This document shows positions 12,144 through 22,243 of a stretch of 64,000 bases of DNA, piece after piece. Source of the DNA: Adineta ricciae (taxonomy: Eukaryota; Rotifera; Eurotatoria; Adinetida; Adinetidae). Every line of letters begins with the position of its first letter. The first letter of the stretch is position 1. The position numbers and the translations under genes were made by a program. Location of the stretch: NCBI GenBank assembly GCA_905250025.1, contig CAJNOJ010000383.1, positions 1-64,000 on the forward strand, in the 5' to 3' direction. Below the pieces are notes generated by a model. It saw nothing but the letters and a program-made list of their open reading frames with translations, was not told the origin of the DNA and did no database searches.

Positions 12144-13634
12144 GAAAAATCCAAAATTTATTAGATATTCGGCACGGCCAAGCGTTACGGAATTGAATTT
12201 TTTTTAACTTTCAATACCTGAATATCCTCGTTGAAGACATTAAAAACTCACGAAATTTTTACTACAAGACTACATCACTTCATCCCTCGTGGAAAAGAAT
12301 TTATCGAAGGAATACCGTCCGTTATGTAATTTCGAAAAAATGCCTTGACTTTGAGGATGACCTCAGACGAACAAGTTTCTCGAGCAATACAATGTCTGCC
12401 GTCTATCCCTCCACATTACAGCAATTCAGCTTAGATTAAACTTTCAACGTGTCAAATGATTCCCAACAAACGCATGCTCGTTTGAGAAATATATCAGCAA
12501 CAATGTTCGTTACAGAATTGCGTACATAAAGATAGAAGTTTTTACAGCTCGGTATCTCGGGCGTTCCTTGTGATTAGATCATAGTTTCTCTTGAATCGCA
12601 AATCTTACTTCGGTGTGCACACAGATTAGGATTCGACCGATAATTCCTGTCAATCTTTTTCGAAAAAATGGAAAATTAACGAAAATTATCAGCTATTTTT
12701 CGTCCGATTTTTAAATGTATTTCGTTCGGCTAATCAAGTAAAAATAGTTCTGTGCTCCGACCGCTTTGAGACGAAGGCGAGAAGGATTCTCTAAGTGTTC
12801 GAAACTCTTTCGACTGTACTTTTTGAGGGCAGAAAATTTTTTCACCTAACGTATTTTTTAAAACCTTCTTCAGTGAAGGTGATCGTTAGCTCGCCGTGTC
12901 AATTGCTGTTTACTAAACTGAATAACATCAACGAGCTGAGTTAGATTATGCAAGTATTGAGCACTATGCACATGTCTCTTAAGAAAAATGAAGGGATTTT
13001 CATAAACGCGTGACAATTAGTTTTCCCTTTCACGAATTATTAAAAATGAACCTCTATATTGTGAGAACTTTTCACAAAATTTGTCAATGTCAAACAATTG
13101 AAGCGAATATTTCTGTGGGCGTTAGACAGAACTTGCAAAGACAACTGTCTGCATTATAAGAGAGCGATTGGGTGTCAGCGATAACTAACATGCAAAATGA
13201 GCTCGGTAGTTGATGTTTTGAGAAAAAAATACAGATGAAAATCGTGTGCACACACCACTCGTCTTATATCAAAAGGCGGTTGTTGATATTCTGTAGGTAT
13301 TCATGGTAGAAACCTTTTTTCTTATGCACTAGGCGGAGTGGGCGATATTGGGCGCTTGTAAATGTGGAGTTGGAGCCAGTCGAAGTGCGCGATGCTCCGC
13401 CGGCTCCGAATTGGTAGCGTACCGAGCAGCAGGGTAACACACAAATGCAAGCATGTGGCTCATCTCTCGGGACATTATGTAAGCAGCAGTCAGCAACTCA
13501 ATTTTCAGCATAGCTACAAATGCAAAATAATTCCTTATGATTGATTACTTTTACTGCTATGTTTCTGAGTATCGAAGATTACTGGAAGATTAATACCTGT
13601 CTCTGTGTCACTGCTTATTTCTTTGTCGAAAGCA
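12144..13634. other. intergenic; partly absent from copy B
   Basis: No gene recognised. About 12165-12905 has no counterpart in copy B, where ATTAGATATT joins directly to GCTGTGTACTGAACTG (39040-39070). The short shared ATT at the join suggests a microhomology deletion in B. From about 13188 similarity resumes with 41660. Confidence 0.55.
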
Positions 13635-14613
13635 ATCATGACGGGTGGGCTATGAAGAATGGTCCTCGCAATATTTTGCATTTTTCTCACCTATAATTCA
13701 AGTTAGAAAACATTGTTTTGTTATAGAAAGATTCCTCGTGAAGTTCTCTATAAAATCGTAATTAATCTTACATTTATAGGATGTAAGAAAAAATCGTTAA
13801 ATTAAAAATACTGCGAACATAAAATGTACCTCACTTTCAAAAGGAGAAAACGTCATGTGGGTGACTAATTTTATACATGTTCTTTTGAATCGTCGAACGT
13901 ATATATTCTCCATAGAACTATAGCATACAAAGCAGCGTGAAAAGCTCTATCAGATGCATTAATTATTAAATTTAGTTTGTATACATGCTTTCTATTTCCC
14001 AAATGGTGCGCAGTTATTTTTCGAGTTTTCAAGAATGATCATGTTTTCGTCAAGCAGGCCATTGCGCAATTTAAAAGCAATTGATGTATCAGCATAGAGT
14101 GACTTGTTATGCAAATTGTAAAGCTTTTCAAGACTCATCTGGCGGTTTCTGTATATTTACTGTTTTATAAGACATCAGGTAGAATAAAGATGAAATTAGA
14201 ATAACGAATTTCAAAAATGTATACGAAGAGATCTTTGGTAAACTAGAAAAATAGTTGTAAATCCTTTTTAAAAAGTAAAAAGTGCAGGCATAGACTAAAA
14301 CTAATGGTGAATCTTGTAGAACTTTTTACGCCGCATCTTTTCATGTAATTTATTATTGAAAGAACGCATGACAAAATAGTCGATCAGTTGTAAAACAGTT
14401 ATTAGCTTTGAAAGTGAGGTACATTTTATGTTCGCAGTATTTTTAATTTAACGGTCTTTTCTTGCATTCTATAAATGTAAGATTAATTATGGTTTTGTAG
14501 AGAATTTCACGAGGAATTCTTCTATAAAAAAATTATATTTTCTAACTCGAATTATAGGTGAGAAAAATGCAAAATACTGCAACGGCCATTCTTTATGGCC
14601 CACCCGTTATAAT
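13635..14613. mobile_element. foldback-type element with ~210-bp inverted arms, copy A
   Basis: A left arm (about 13637-13850) and right arm (about 14398-14613) are imperfect inverted copies. Both outer ends carry an ACGGGTGGGC-like sequence. Both inner parts share CTCACCTATAATTC, the GTAAGATTAATTA region and TACTGCGAACATAAAATGTACC. The ~550-bp centre has no open frame. The same element stands at 42055-43015 in copy B, so it predates the split. I see no transposase. Confidence 0.8.
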
Positions 14614-15159
14614 GAATTCGAAAATGTACACAATACTGGGTTCTTTCGTTCTGTCACTATCGTTAGTTGTGTTTTGTATATCCAATCACTTGTCGTTGTG
14701 TTTCTCAATCAAGTGTATTTTATAATTTAAATTTTGCTTGAAATTTATTCTATGAAAACGATACTTCAACTTCGATACATATTCTGTGATACCAAGCAGT
14801 AGGTTATACTAAAACGCTGCACATCTTAGTTGGTATTGATTCAGATCTTGTCGAATGCCAGAAAAAATACCTCCGTGCGTTACCTGCATTTTTTCATGTG
14901 TAAAAAACGCGGTTTATAGCGTGTGAGAAAATGATACGCGTTTCAAAGCCACGCCTCCCGCCCAATTCAAAAGTTGATTTCGGCCTTAAGGATGTTGAAA
15001 TTGACTGAAATGTGGAGTGTGTGTTGAAGCTGATGTGAGCAGGCTGTGGTGAAATTTTCCGCCCGATCGGTCGTCGTTTAACAGAGATATGAGCCAGGCA
15101 AAGGTAAAAAATAGCGCATTTCCCTTTCATGATTTTTCAGTTCGGGACCGTTCCAGTAT
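14614..15159. other. intergenic; start of copy-A-only block
   Basis: Similarity to copy B stops about 12 bp past the foldback element. A 78-codon minus-strand frame (14894-15130) resembles nothing known. No gene called. Confidence 0.45.
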
Positions 15160-15245
15160 GGTGAAACTTGAAACTTGAATTCAAGTATTCAACTATTTTG
15201 CACCTACCCCGTAGCCTTGTTCTGATATTGAATACTTGAAGTGCT
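15160..15245. repeat. dispersed repeat with inverted arms (copy 2 of 3)
   Basis: Contains GAAACTTGAATTCAAG and TATTCAACTATTTTGC, and ends TTGAATACTTGAAG, matching the units at about 6320-6460 and 43035-43130. Confidence 0.6.
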
Positions 15246-15461
15246 TTTCGAAATAAAAAGGAAGAAAGAGTAGAAGCTAATTTCTCACTGATAAAACTAA
15301 CTTAAAATTCTTGTTCTCAAAAGAAAGAAGAAGAAGAAGATACTCACTCAAAAAATTAATTAAAACTAAAAGGAATTAATTAATTAATTTTAATGATGAT
15401 AATAATAATAATAATGATAATGATGAGAAGAAGAAGATGATAATAAGGAAGAAAAGATGTT
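15246..15461. repeat. simple-sequence tract (GAA, TAAT, GAT repeats)
   Basis: Low-complexity AGAAGA, TTAATTAATT and AATAATAATGATGA tracts fill this stretch. It lies just downstream of the hammerhead motif on the minus strand. Confidence 0.7.
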
Positions 15462-15540
15462 GTTTTTTGTTTTTGTGTAATTTACTGACCGGTTTCTGTC
15501 AGATTATAATCTGACTTCATCAGAAAAATACAAAAAACTA
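15462..15540 (-). ncRNA. hammerhead ribozyme motif of the Penelope-like element
   Basis: Read on the minus strand, the full conserved core is present. CUGAUGA is at 15523-15517. A perfect 18-nt self-complementary stem II (GUCAGAUUAUAAUCUGAC) is at 15515-15498. GAAA is at 15496-15493, a minimal stem III CCGG at 15492-15489, and the UC cleavage dinucleotide at 15488-15487. Stem I can form from the U-rich strand 5' of the core and AGUAAAUUAC plus CAAAAAC 3' of it, with an internal loop. This is the type I layout. The CCGG stem III is too short to fold alone, which fits the minimal hammerheads known from Penelope-like elements that work as dimers. It lies about 225 bp 3' of the RT remnant on the same strand. 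Activity is untested and the core-proximal stem I has a mismatch. Confidence 0.75.
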
Positions 15541-15747
15541 ACAAAATAACAAAGATACAGGTACATGTATGATAAGGATTCCGCGCTGGAAGAGCCCAGG
15601 GATCTTGTATTTTGTTTGAAGTTATTAGTGCTGTTGATGTTGATGTGTGATACTCATAACAAAAATGAGTATTATTAATTACGTCTCGGTTCATTTTATG
15701 AACCACAAAAACGAAGAGATTAATTTATACAAATTAATTTATGAAGA

Positions 15748-17175
15748 TTAATTCGTAATTTTTAATAGTGAACGGTCTGGCTTCTTTTTAACTAGATAAT
15801 CTTGAGGATCATGTAGTTTCTTAGTGCCTACGATCGATCTTATGTTACAAACGGCTGTGTCTGAAAAGCAATTTTCCCAGATTTGATTGAATTGGGTCGA
15901 AAAGTTCTCCATACCTTTACAAAATGTAAAATGGCACACGAAAGTATTTTCGAAATTAATTCTAGCCTTCTTTGTTGTTTTTTACCTTCATTATCAAGAA
16001 AAATCTTTCTTATATTCAAGAAATTTTTCGATGTAGGAGTTGAACATTGAAATGTCTTGAAGACTCTTTCAAATTGCTTTTATATAAAATGTAAAGGATA
16101 TTTATTCAGTAATAATGATACACAAATATGAGTTTCTTCACGTTTAAATGCATCATAATCTGAACAATACCTTATTGCACGTATAAGAGATATAAAAAGA
16201 AATACTTCTTTTTATGTGCCGTGCATGTATACTTGTAAAAGGGAGAAAATACGGTCCATGCGAAGATTTATGAAACACATCGGATATCAATTTTCCTCCT
16301 CTATTTTCAAGTTTTACGTCTAGATACTGGGCGGTAAATCCAATAGATTCTGATAATTCAATATTATTATCCAGTCTATTCCAGAATTGTACCCGAACAT
16401 TTAATGTATCTCTATATACATTTGTCATTATGAACAAATCATTAATATACCGAAAATATAATGAACATGTTCTCTTGGCCCATTTAGCTATGGGTCTTTC
16501 GACAAAATACATATATGCATTAGCTACTGCTAATGTCAAAGGGGAGCCCATTGCTCCACGTTTTATCTGTTTATAATATGACCCATCCAAATAGAAATAG
16601 TTATTATTCATAACAAATCTGGTAAGAGCAAGAATAATTTCTTTTTTAACACCATCGATTTGTTCTAATCTACTAGTTTCTATTAGACGTTTAATGGCTG
16701 TAACTCCTCCTTCTTGTAGTATCATCGTACAAAGATCAGTTACATCCATTGTAATGAATGATGTGGTTGTTGTCATGTAACCATCTGACCATCTTTCAAT
16801 ATGTTTTAATAATTCCAATCTATTTGATACTGTCGTATCACTTGCTAATCTATCAAAAAGTGGTCTTAAAAGACTATCTAACCATTTTGATATGCGTATG
16901 GTTGGCGATTTCCAACCTGACATGATAGGTCTTAATGATGTATTTGGTTTATGTGATTAAGGTAAAAAATAAAGATGAACTAATTCTGCTTCTTCATCAT
17001 CTTTGTTCTTTACTCTTAATCTTTCATAATAGTTTTCTTTTATATGTTTATTATACCATAAACCATAAAGAAAATTATTCGTTCTTTCAACTAAATTTTC
17101 AAGTGGATCCATTTGATCCAAATCTTGATAAGCATTTGTTTTTTCATATACGTATATTTGCGCAAAACATATCAA
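15748..17175 (-). pseudogene. Penelope-like reverse transcriptase remnant with mutated active site
   Basis: One frame runs from 17175 to 16153 and is broken by a single TAA at 16957, at the position of K in the LPKxHK motif. It then continues without shift through SLRPIMSGWKSPTIRISKWL, a palm region with TTTSFITMDVTDLCT, GAMGSPLTLAVANAYMYF, and the catalytic box, which reads RYINDLF instead of YIDD (first aspartate lost). The frame fails after PYFLPFTSIHARHIKRSI. A downstream piece at 15748-15939 (GMENFSTQFNQIWENCF, then NIRSIVGTKK) is the usual C-terminal tail. No GIY-YIG domain is visible. It is clearly inactive. This remnant is in the copy-A-only block, upstream of the hammerhead motif. 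Confidence 0.88.
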
Positions 17176-17479
17176 TTGTTTCTACGTGTATGAAATTGTT
17201 AGATCAATTTGTCTCACAATTGGGACACGAAAAAAATATCTGTCTTCGACAGTCGAAGGTTAAGTGGGTCGGCACGGCGAGCGCTACTTGGTTTTTCTTC
17301 TCATTTGGCTTACATAGCTGTTTCAATGTATTATTCTACTTTTGATGAATTCTAAGATTCAATTTCAATAACTATTCTTTTCTGCTCACGGATGCCAACA
17401 AAAATAACGACCTACATATATCTACCTCATCATCATAACATGCTATTCCCTGTACGAAAATATTCTATTCCTTTCTTTA

Positions 17480-17950
17480 CTTTTTTCCGTAGAAATTACC
17501 TCAGTGATGGAGCTGCAGCACACTTTAAAAACGCCAAGAATATGTTAAACCTTACTTATCATGAACGAGATTTCGGTTTGCCAGCAAGTTGGACATTTTT
17601 CAGTGCCTCTCACGGCAAAGGTCCTGTGGACGGTATTGGCGCGACTGTGAAGTCTACAGCAACACGCCACCTGCCGAAAAGTACAGCTGAACAGTCATTT
17701 CTTTCAGCAGAGGAATTTTTCAAGTTTACTGAACAAGCCAATGACCACCAAGTGATAAAAAGGCGATCTTGAGTCTAATCGACCAATTGAAGTCTTTTTC
17801 ATACACGCATCTGATGTTGATTCAGTTTTCAAAAGAACTCTAGAAAAACGATGGTAACATTTAGCGAAAACTCATTGGATTGACGGTATTCAAAGCAAAC
17901 ATCAATTTGATCCGCTAGATATTGGAAAAATTAAATGTCGTCGAACATCT
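17480..17950 (+). pseudogene. transposase-like fragment with HGKGPVDGIGATVK motif
   Basis: The frame at 17392-17772 contains YLSDGAAAHFKNAKNMLNL, then ASWTFFSASHGKGPVDGIGATVK and SAEEFFKFTEQ. This combination is familiar from transposon-derived proteins that occur in many copies in animal genomes, though I cannot name the superfamily with certainty. After a stop near 17770 the reading continues in a neighbouring frame as PIEVFFIHASDVDSVFK and then HWIDGIQSKHQF, so the unit is an eroded fragment. The first part upstream of about 17490 looks unrelated. Confidence 0.6.
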
Positions 17951-18666
17951 ACTGACGGATATTCTGAAACCTTTCAACTATTTTAAATACTTCTCTTTCT
18001 CATACATACTGCTACTTCCCAGGTCAACAAATCCGATGCTGGATCCGATCGGATCTGACCGGATTCCTGGAAACGGAATTGCATTGGAATCCGACTACAA
18101 AAATCCCGTCGGTTGTTGCAAATTTTATGAGCGATCTTTTTAGTTATGTTCTATGATGATCCTTAGAAAATCCAGGAAATCCATGTTTCGGATCCGAGTA
18201 TGGGATTGTTCGACCTGGGTAATGATACGAACTTCATTTCATTTTAACTAGTTCATAAAATAGAAAGAGGATGATGTATGACCGTATAAGAGAAACAAAA
18301 CAGAAAAAAACTGTATCTGGAAATACAGGTAAGATAATGTGTGCATATTCGTGCGTTCTCATAAGAAGTAAGAAAGAAATGATAAATGCCATCCACATGT
18401 CTATGACATCATACTACCGCAGGCGAAAACAAAATAGAAAACGTATGCAGAATATTTTGTAACATGTTCTTATAGAGAAAGTAACGTTGCTGACAAGAAT
18501 TCTCGCTTCTAGAGTTTTTTCCTTGAAAGTTAGTTTTGTTATATTTATTGTTCAATATTGAGTTTCCGAATAAAATAACTTGACTGTAAGTCAAATTATA
18601 CAAAAAAGTCTCTTAGATGCCTTAACAGAAACCAATGCCACATAGGAATTTATGCGTTTTGAAACA
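17951..18666. other. intergenic, no gene recognised
   Basis: Short frames only. A GATCCGATCGGATC palindromic stretch sits near 18040. Nothing supportable. Confidence 0.45.
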
Positions 18667-20034
18667 TCAAGAACTACCATGCTGTCTTCGGGAACCAGTC
18701 GCTTCCAAAGGAGTAACATTAGCAAAATTCTCTTGAATATCTTTTGTCCATGCTTCTAAAAATTTATCTTTCCGTTCTCCTTTTGGAATTCTAACAGCTA
18801 CTTGTGCACCTCCATTATCTTTTGTCCAACGTCCATCTTTTCCCTTAATAGGATTCAATTGAAATATTCGAAAATAAAATTTAAATGATATTGCTGTATG
18901 GAATCGACATTGATTGATCATACCCAAATTAACTTCATTTGCCCAATCATATTTAAAATTTGAATTAAAAATAACTTCATTCTGATCTAATATATAATTG
19001 ACACGACCATCTTTGATAAGTTGTCTTGTTAACACATCAGCTGAAACAAGCCATTTTTCGAGAAAATCCTCATTACGAATCGTTTTAATTGCTTGTCGAA
19101 TTATTTTCGCAGTAGAAGGTAAAGAAAGTGAATCTGTAAACTGAGAAGATGGTATTGAAATAATGTAATTTCCGACATGTTCCTGTGTCACTAATGAATC
19201 ACAAATACCACGATAATTAATAATCATACGAGCACGTTGGATATGTTCATCCGTCGTAAGAAAAAAATATTTATTTAAAGTAATAATAATATAAGCACAT
19301 AGTGTATCATGAATCGTCACTTCTTCATCATCACATTTACCAATACTCTGTAATCTAATAAGTTGTTCAGAAGAAAAAGATAGATTGATTTGTTCAGTTT
19401 CGGATTTTCCTTTGATAAAACGCCCAAAAAATGATTCAATCTTTTCAGCTTTTTCTGATATTTCCTTAATAAGCGGAAAAGAAAGGTCCAATTTTTCTTT
19501 GTTGAGTAAACACCGTTGAAAAATAGGACGAGGTGGTAAAGGTTCAAGATGTTGATAAATTTGAGAAAGATCATTTAGAAAACGGATATTTGAATAGGCG
19601 TCACCAACTAAGTGTGAAGTACTTGTACCAACAATATATTCCTTACTACGAAGTAAATAAGTAACCTTAAATCGAAGAAGTGGTTCAACTTCAATTTTAT
19701 ATTGAACGGAATCAATAAATGGTTCAAGTATTGTTTTATCATCAACAACAACAGGTAAATCTGGCCAACATTCTAGTTCATTATTTTCGGTGTAATTAAA
19801 TGGAATAGAATTATCAGAACATTCAATCATGTATTCGTCACAATTGACAATAATACGACCAGTTAGAATCGGCCATATAGAAAGCGTTTTGCTAAGAGCA
19901 TTTCGTAATCGATCGACATTAAGAGTTGGATAAACAAAAACATTATCAATGCTTGCAAAGACCAAATCCGTACCGAGTAGTGTAATTCGACGACCATTTC
20001 CTGACGGAATAGATGCATCAATGTAACAAGTCAT
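18667..20034 (-). CDS. BAHD-like / HXXXD-type acyltransferase
   Basis: A single open frame of 455 residues, the usual length of this superfamily. Such enzymes move an acyl group from acyl-CoA to an alcohol or amine in the cytosol. The catalytic motif HXXXD is present as HLVGD (H141, D145) in TSTSHLVGDAYS. The N-terminal TDLVFASIDNVFVYP and WPILTGRI segments fit the family. The C-terminal structural motif (DFGWG in plants) is represented only by a weak equivalent around YDWANEVNLG, closer to fungal-type members. Start ATG is followed by TCYIDASIP. No intron is needed. The gene lies in the copy-A-only block between transposon debris and a solo LTR and has no partner in copy B. The family is rare in animals but abundant in plants and fungi, so horizontal acquisition is a fair inference. 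The substrate cannot be read from sequence. Confidence 0.8.
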   Translation of the reverse strand: MTCYIDASIPSGNGRRITLLGTDLVFASIDNVFVYPTLNVDRLRNALSKTLSIWPILTGRIIVNCDEYMIECSDNSIPFNYTENNELECWPDLPVVVDDKTILEPFIDSVQYKIEVEPLLRFKVTYLLRSKEYIVGTSTSHLVGDAYSNIRFLNDLSQIYQHLEPLPPRPIFQRCLLNKEKLDLSFPLIKEISEKAEKIESFFGRFIKGKSETEQINLSFSSEQLIRLQSIGKCDDEEVTIHDTLCAYIIITLNKYFFLTTDEHIQRARMIINYRGICDSLVTQEHVGNYIISIPSSQFTDSLSLPSTAKIIRQAIKTIRNEDFLEKWLVSADVLTRQLIKDGRVNYILDQNEVIFNSNFKYDWANEVNLGMINQCRFHTAISFKFYFRIFQLNPIKGKDGRWTKDNGGAQVAVRIPKGERKDKFLEAWTKDIQENFANVTPLEATGSRRQHGSS

Positions 20035-20944
20035 TTTAAATCTGATTTTTTTAAAATTTGTATTTTTGTTGTCGTATATATGTAAAAACTATAAAGTAAC
20101 CATTAAAGTCCTACAAATGACTTGTTTTTCTCTTTATTGATAAAAAAATGTAGGTCATAGATAAAAAAAAGAACCGAAAATCTTTTGATTGGCCCTCTTC
20201 TTCTAGCTAAAAATAATCGCAGATGGCGCAAAATACTTCTCTGACAGAAATGACACTCGAAAGAAGAATTTCTTCGTTTGATAAACTTCGATATCAAAGT
20301 TAGGCGTGCAACAACGACAAGTTTTGGATTTGGTAAGTAAGATTTTAAATGAGTTCAAATGAAAAATCCAAAGATTTTGAATAAAAGTTAGTATAAAAAG
20401 GCAATGTTGCGTTTGTTTTTTTTCTGTATTTTAAATTGTTCTTTTTAATTCAATGAACTTTTCAGGTTTTGAATGGAAAAATCTTCATCTAGTTTGACAT
20501 TACGAAGATTATTGAAAGACGCTTTTCATTTTTGTATTTAGATTATTAGCTCGAGTAACTTTAATGTACTCTCTATTGTCTAATAAATAGTGAGACAATC
20601 GTATACCTCTATCCCACTTTTTACTACCGAAGCAAGCAACATGCAAAGCAAGAGAAATAATTCAGACAGTTCAAATACAGTTTAAACTAATATTTCAGTA
20701 AATGATTTTCTATACTTTTTTCGATGGCCAGATATGTAAAATGAAGCGAAGCATCTGTGAAACATACAATAACAGATAAGCACATAAAATGAAGTACATG
20801 TCATTGACGTTTGTACAAGTAAAAATGAATGTATCAATAGCTTGAGGTAAAATAAAAAAACAATTATCAATAGAGGTGTAATATACAAATACTGTCGCTT
20901 TTCAAGTTGTATTTTTAATACGTAATAAAAAATTTGTTGGTCGA
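20035..20944. other. intergenic, no gene recognised
   Basis: AT-rich spacer upstream of the acyltransferase (its promoter should lie here, just above 20034). Frames are short and without known domains. It ends at the GTCGA target duplication of the LTR. Confidence 0.45.
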
Positions 20945-21150
20945 TGTAATGACAAACTGGTTGAGTAGCTGACCGCATCTCACGGTATAGATGTTTATTG
21001 ACTACTCTACATGACCAGAATGTATCTCTTTCACAATAAGACATGTGCTTATATAGAGAAGAGAAAAGAGAGATATGACCCGGAGATAGTATGATACAGA
21101 GGTGAGAGAATAAAGAACAGAAAGAGATGAACGATATCATTATCGTTACA
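20945..21150. mobile_element. solo LTR, 206 bp, with GTCGA target duplication
   Basis: The unit starts TGTAATGACAAACTGG and ends ATCATTATCGTTACA, giving the TG...CA ends and an inverted TGTAAYGA/TCGTTACA terminus typical of LTRs. It is flanked directly by GTCGA on both sides (20940-20944 and 21151-21155), a 5-bp target duplication. A near-identical 206-bp unit at 44927-45132 is flanked by a different 5-bp repeat. No internal retroelement sequence remains, so it is a solo LTR. The frame across it (20682-21140) is not a gene. Confidence 0.85.
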
Positions 21151-21155
21151 GTCGA

Positions 21156-22243
21156 CTAGTTGTTCGTACTCGAATACTGATTGTTTGAATAAAAAAATGG
21201 TGGAATACATTGAAGGAAAGTCGATATCTGTTATAAACCGATAAACCTGTGGAATAATAATTCATGATTGTATAAAATTTCATGAATACGCGTTACAAGA
21301 AGAATAATTCAACTAATAATAGTCAATCATATTGCAAAGCGAACGTCTTCAAAAGTAAATAAATTAGGTAAAATAACGATGAGACAATGATCATCAGCAG
21401 TTCAATTTATTAACTAACAATTCGATCGTGCAAATACAGAAAGAACGAACGATGTAAATCGAATCGTTAGTACCGAAGATATTCCTAAAATAATGTGGAT
21501 AAATTTGATAGGTAAACCTAATACAGTACATTGAGTGAAATATGTTTTAAAAAGTAAATAGATATCAGTACTATATTTTCGAATAATTCTTGAGGGTAGG
21601 TGTGTGTGAGGGTGTAAATATATATATAATAATGATGCGCGCACGCTACTCATAAAGCGATCAATGTGCTCGGTTTTCTTTCCATTATTATCACCGAAAG
21701 TGTTAACATTTTCATTGACTGCACCATTTCTATCGGCATTCTCTTCTTCGTTTGATTGGTCACAAACTTTGATTCTTGGCAGCATTGGTTCACATTCATC
21801 TACGTTTGTGTCTTTCAATGTTAGTTAAGTTGTGTGATCCATATCCCCTCTTCTGTTCGCAGATCCTGCTCGATAGTAATTCTGGATACATATGGGGTTT
21901 TCATCGTTTCTGCAGCATTGTCAAATTCGTCAAGAAGTGATTCACAATCGAACCAAATCATAGGTGTCCGACATTCTTCTGCTGAACCTCCAACATACCA
22001 ATACAAAAAAAAAGAAACCGGATCCAAATGCTTCAAGCAAGAAAATCTTACCAGCAAACGGGAGAACACCACGTCCACGATCACGTTGTGCAGTGTGGTA
22101 AGTAATCTCTAATCCCACAACGAATTTCGCTCGTTTTCTAACCGAAATACTATAATGATCAATGATTAACAATAGTGACGTCGCTATATCTCGAACCACA
22201 AAACATTTCTTCAACGAAACACCAGTCTTCTTCCCTTGATTTA
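21156..22243 (-). other. unidentified interrupted frames next to the Tc1 insertion
   Basis: Minus-strand frames at 21414-21818, 21821-22084 and 21942-22256 may be pieces of one gene. An acidic stretch (EECRTPMIWFDCESLLDEFD) and another rich in D/E/N (VCDQSNEEENADRNG) look coding, and VRKRAKFVVGLEITYHTAQ precedes them. The frames do not join without shifts, and I recognise no family. The Tc1/mariner element sits immediately 5' of them, so a gene broken by that insertion is possible. Confidence 0.3.

Noticed and set aside
20682-21140. 152-codon minus-strand frame across the LTR
   Set aside because: It lies mostly inside the solo LTR and its flank, and the copy-B frame diverges outside the LTR. 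A by-product of the repeat.
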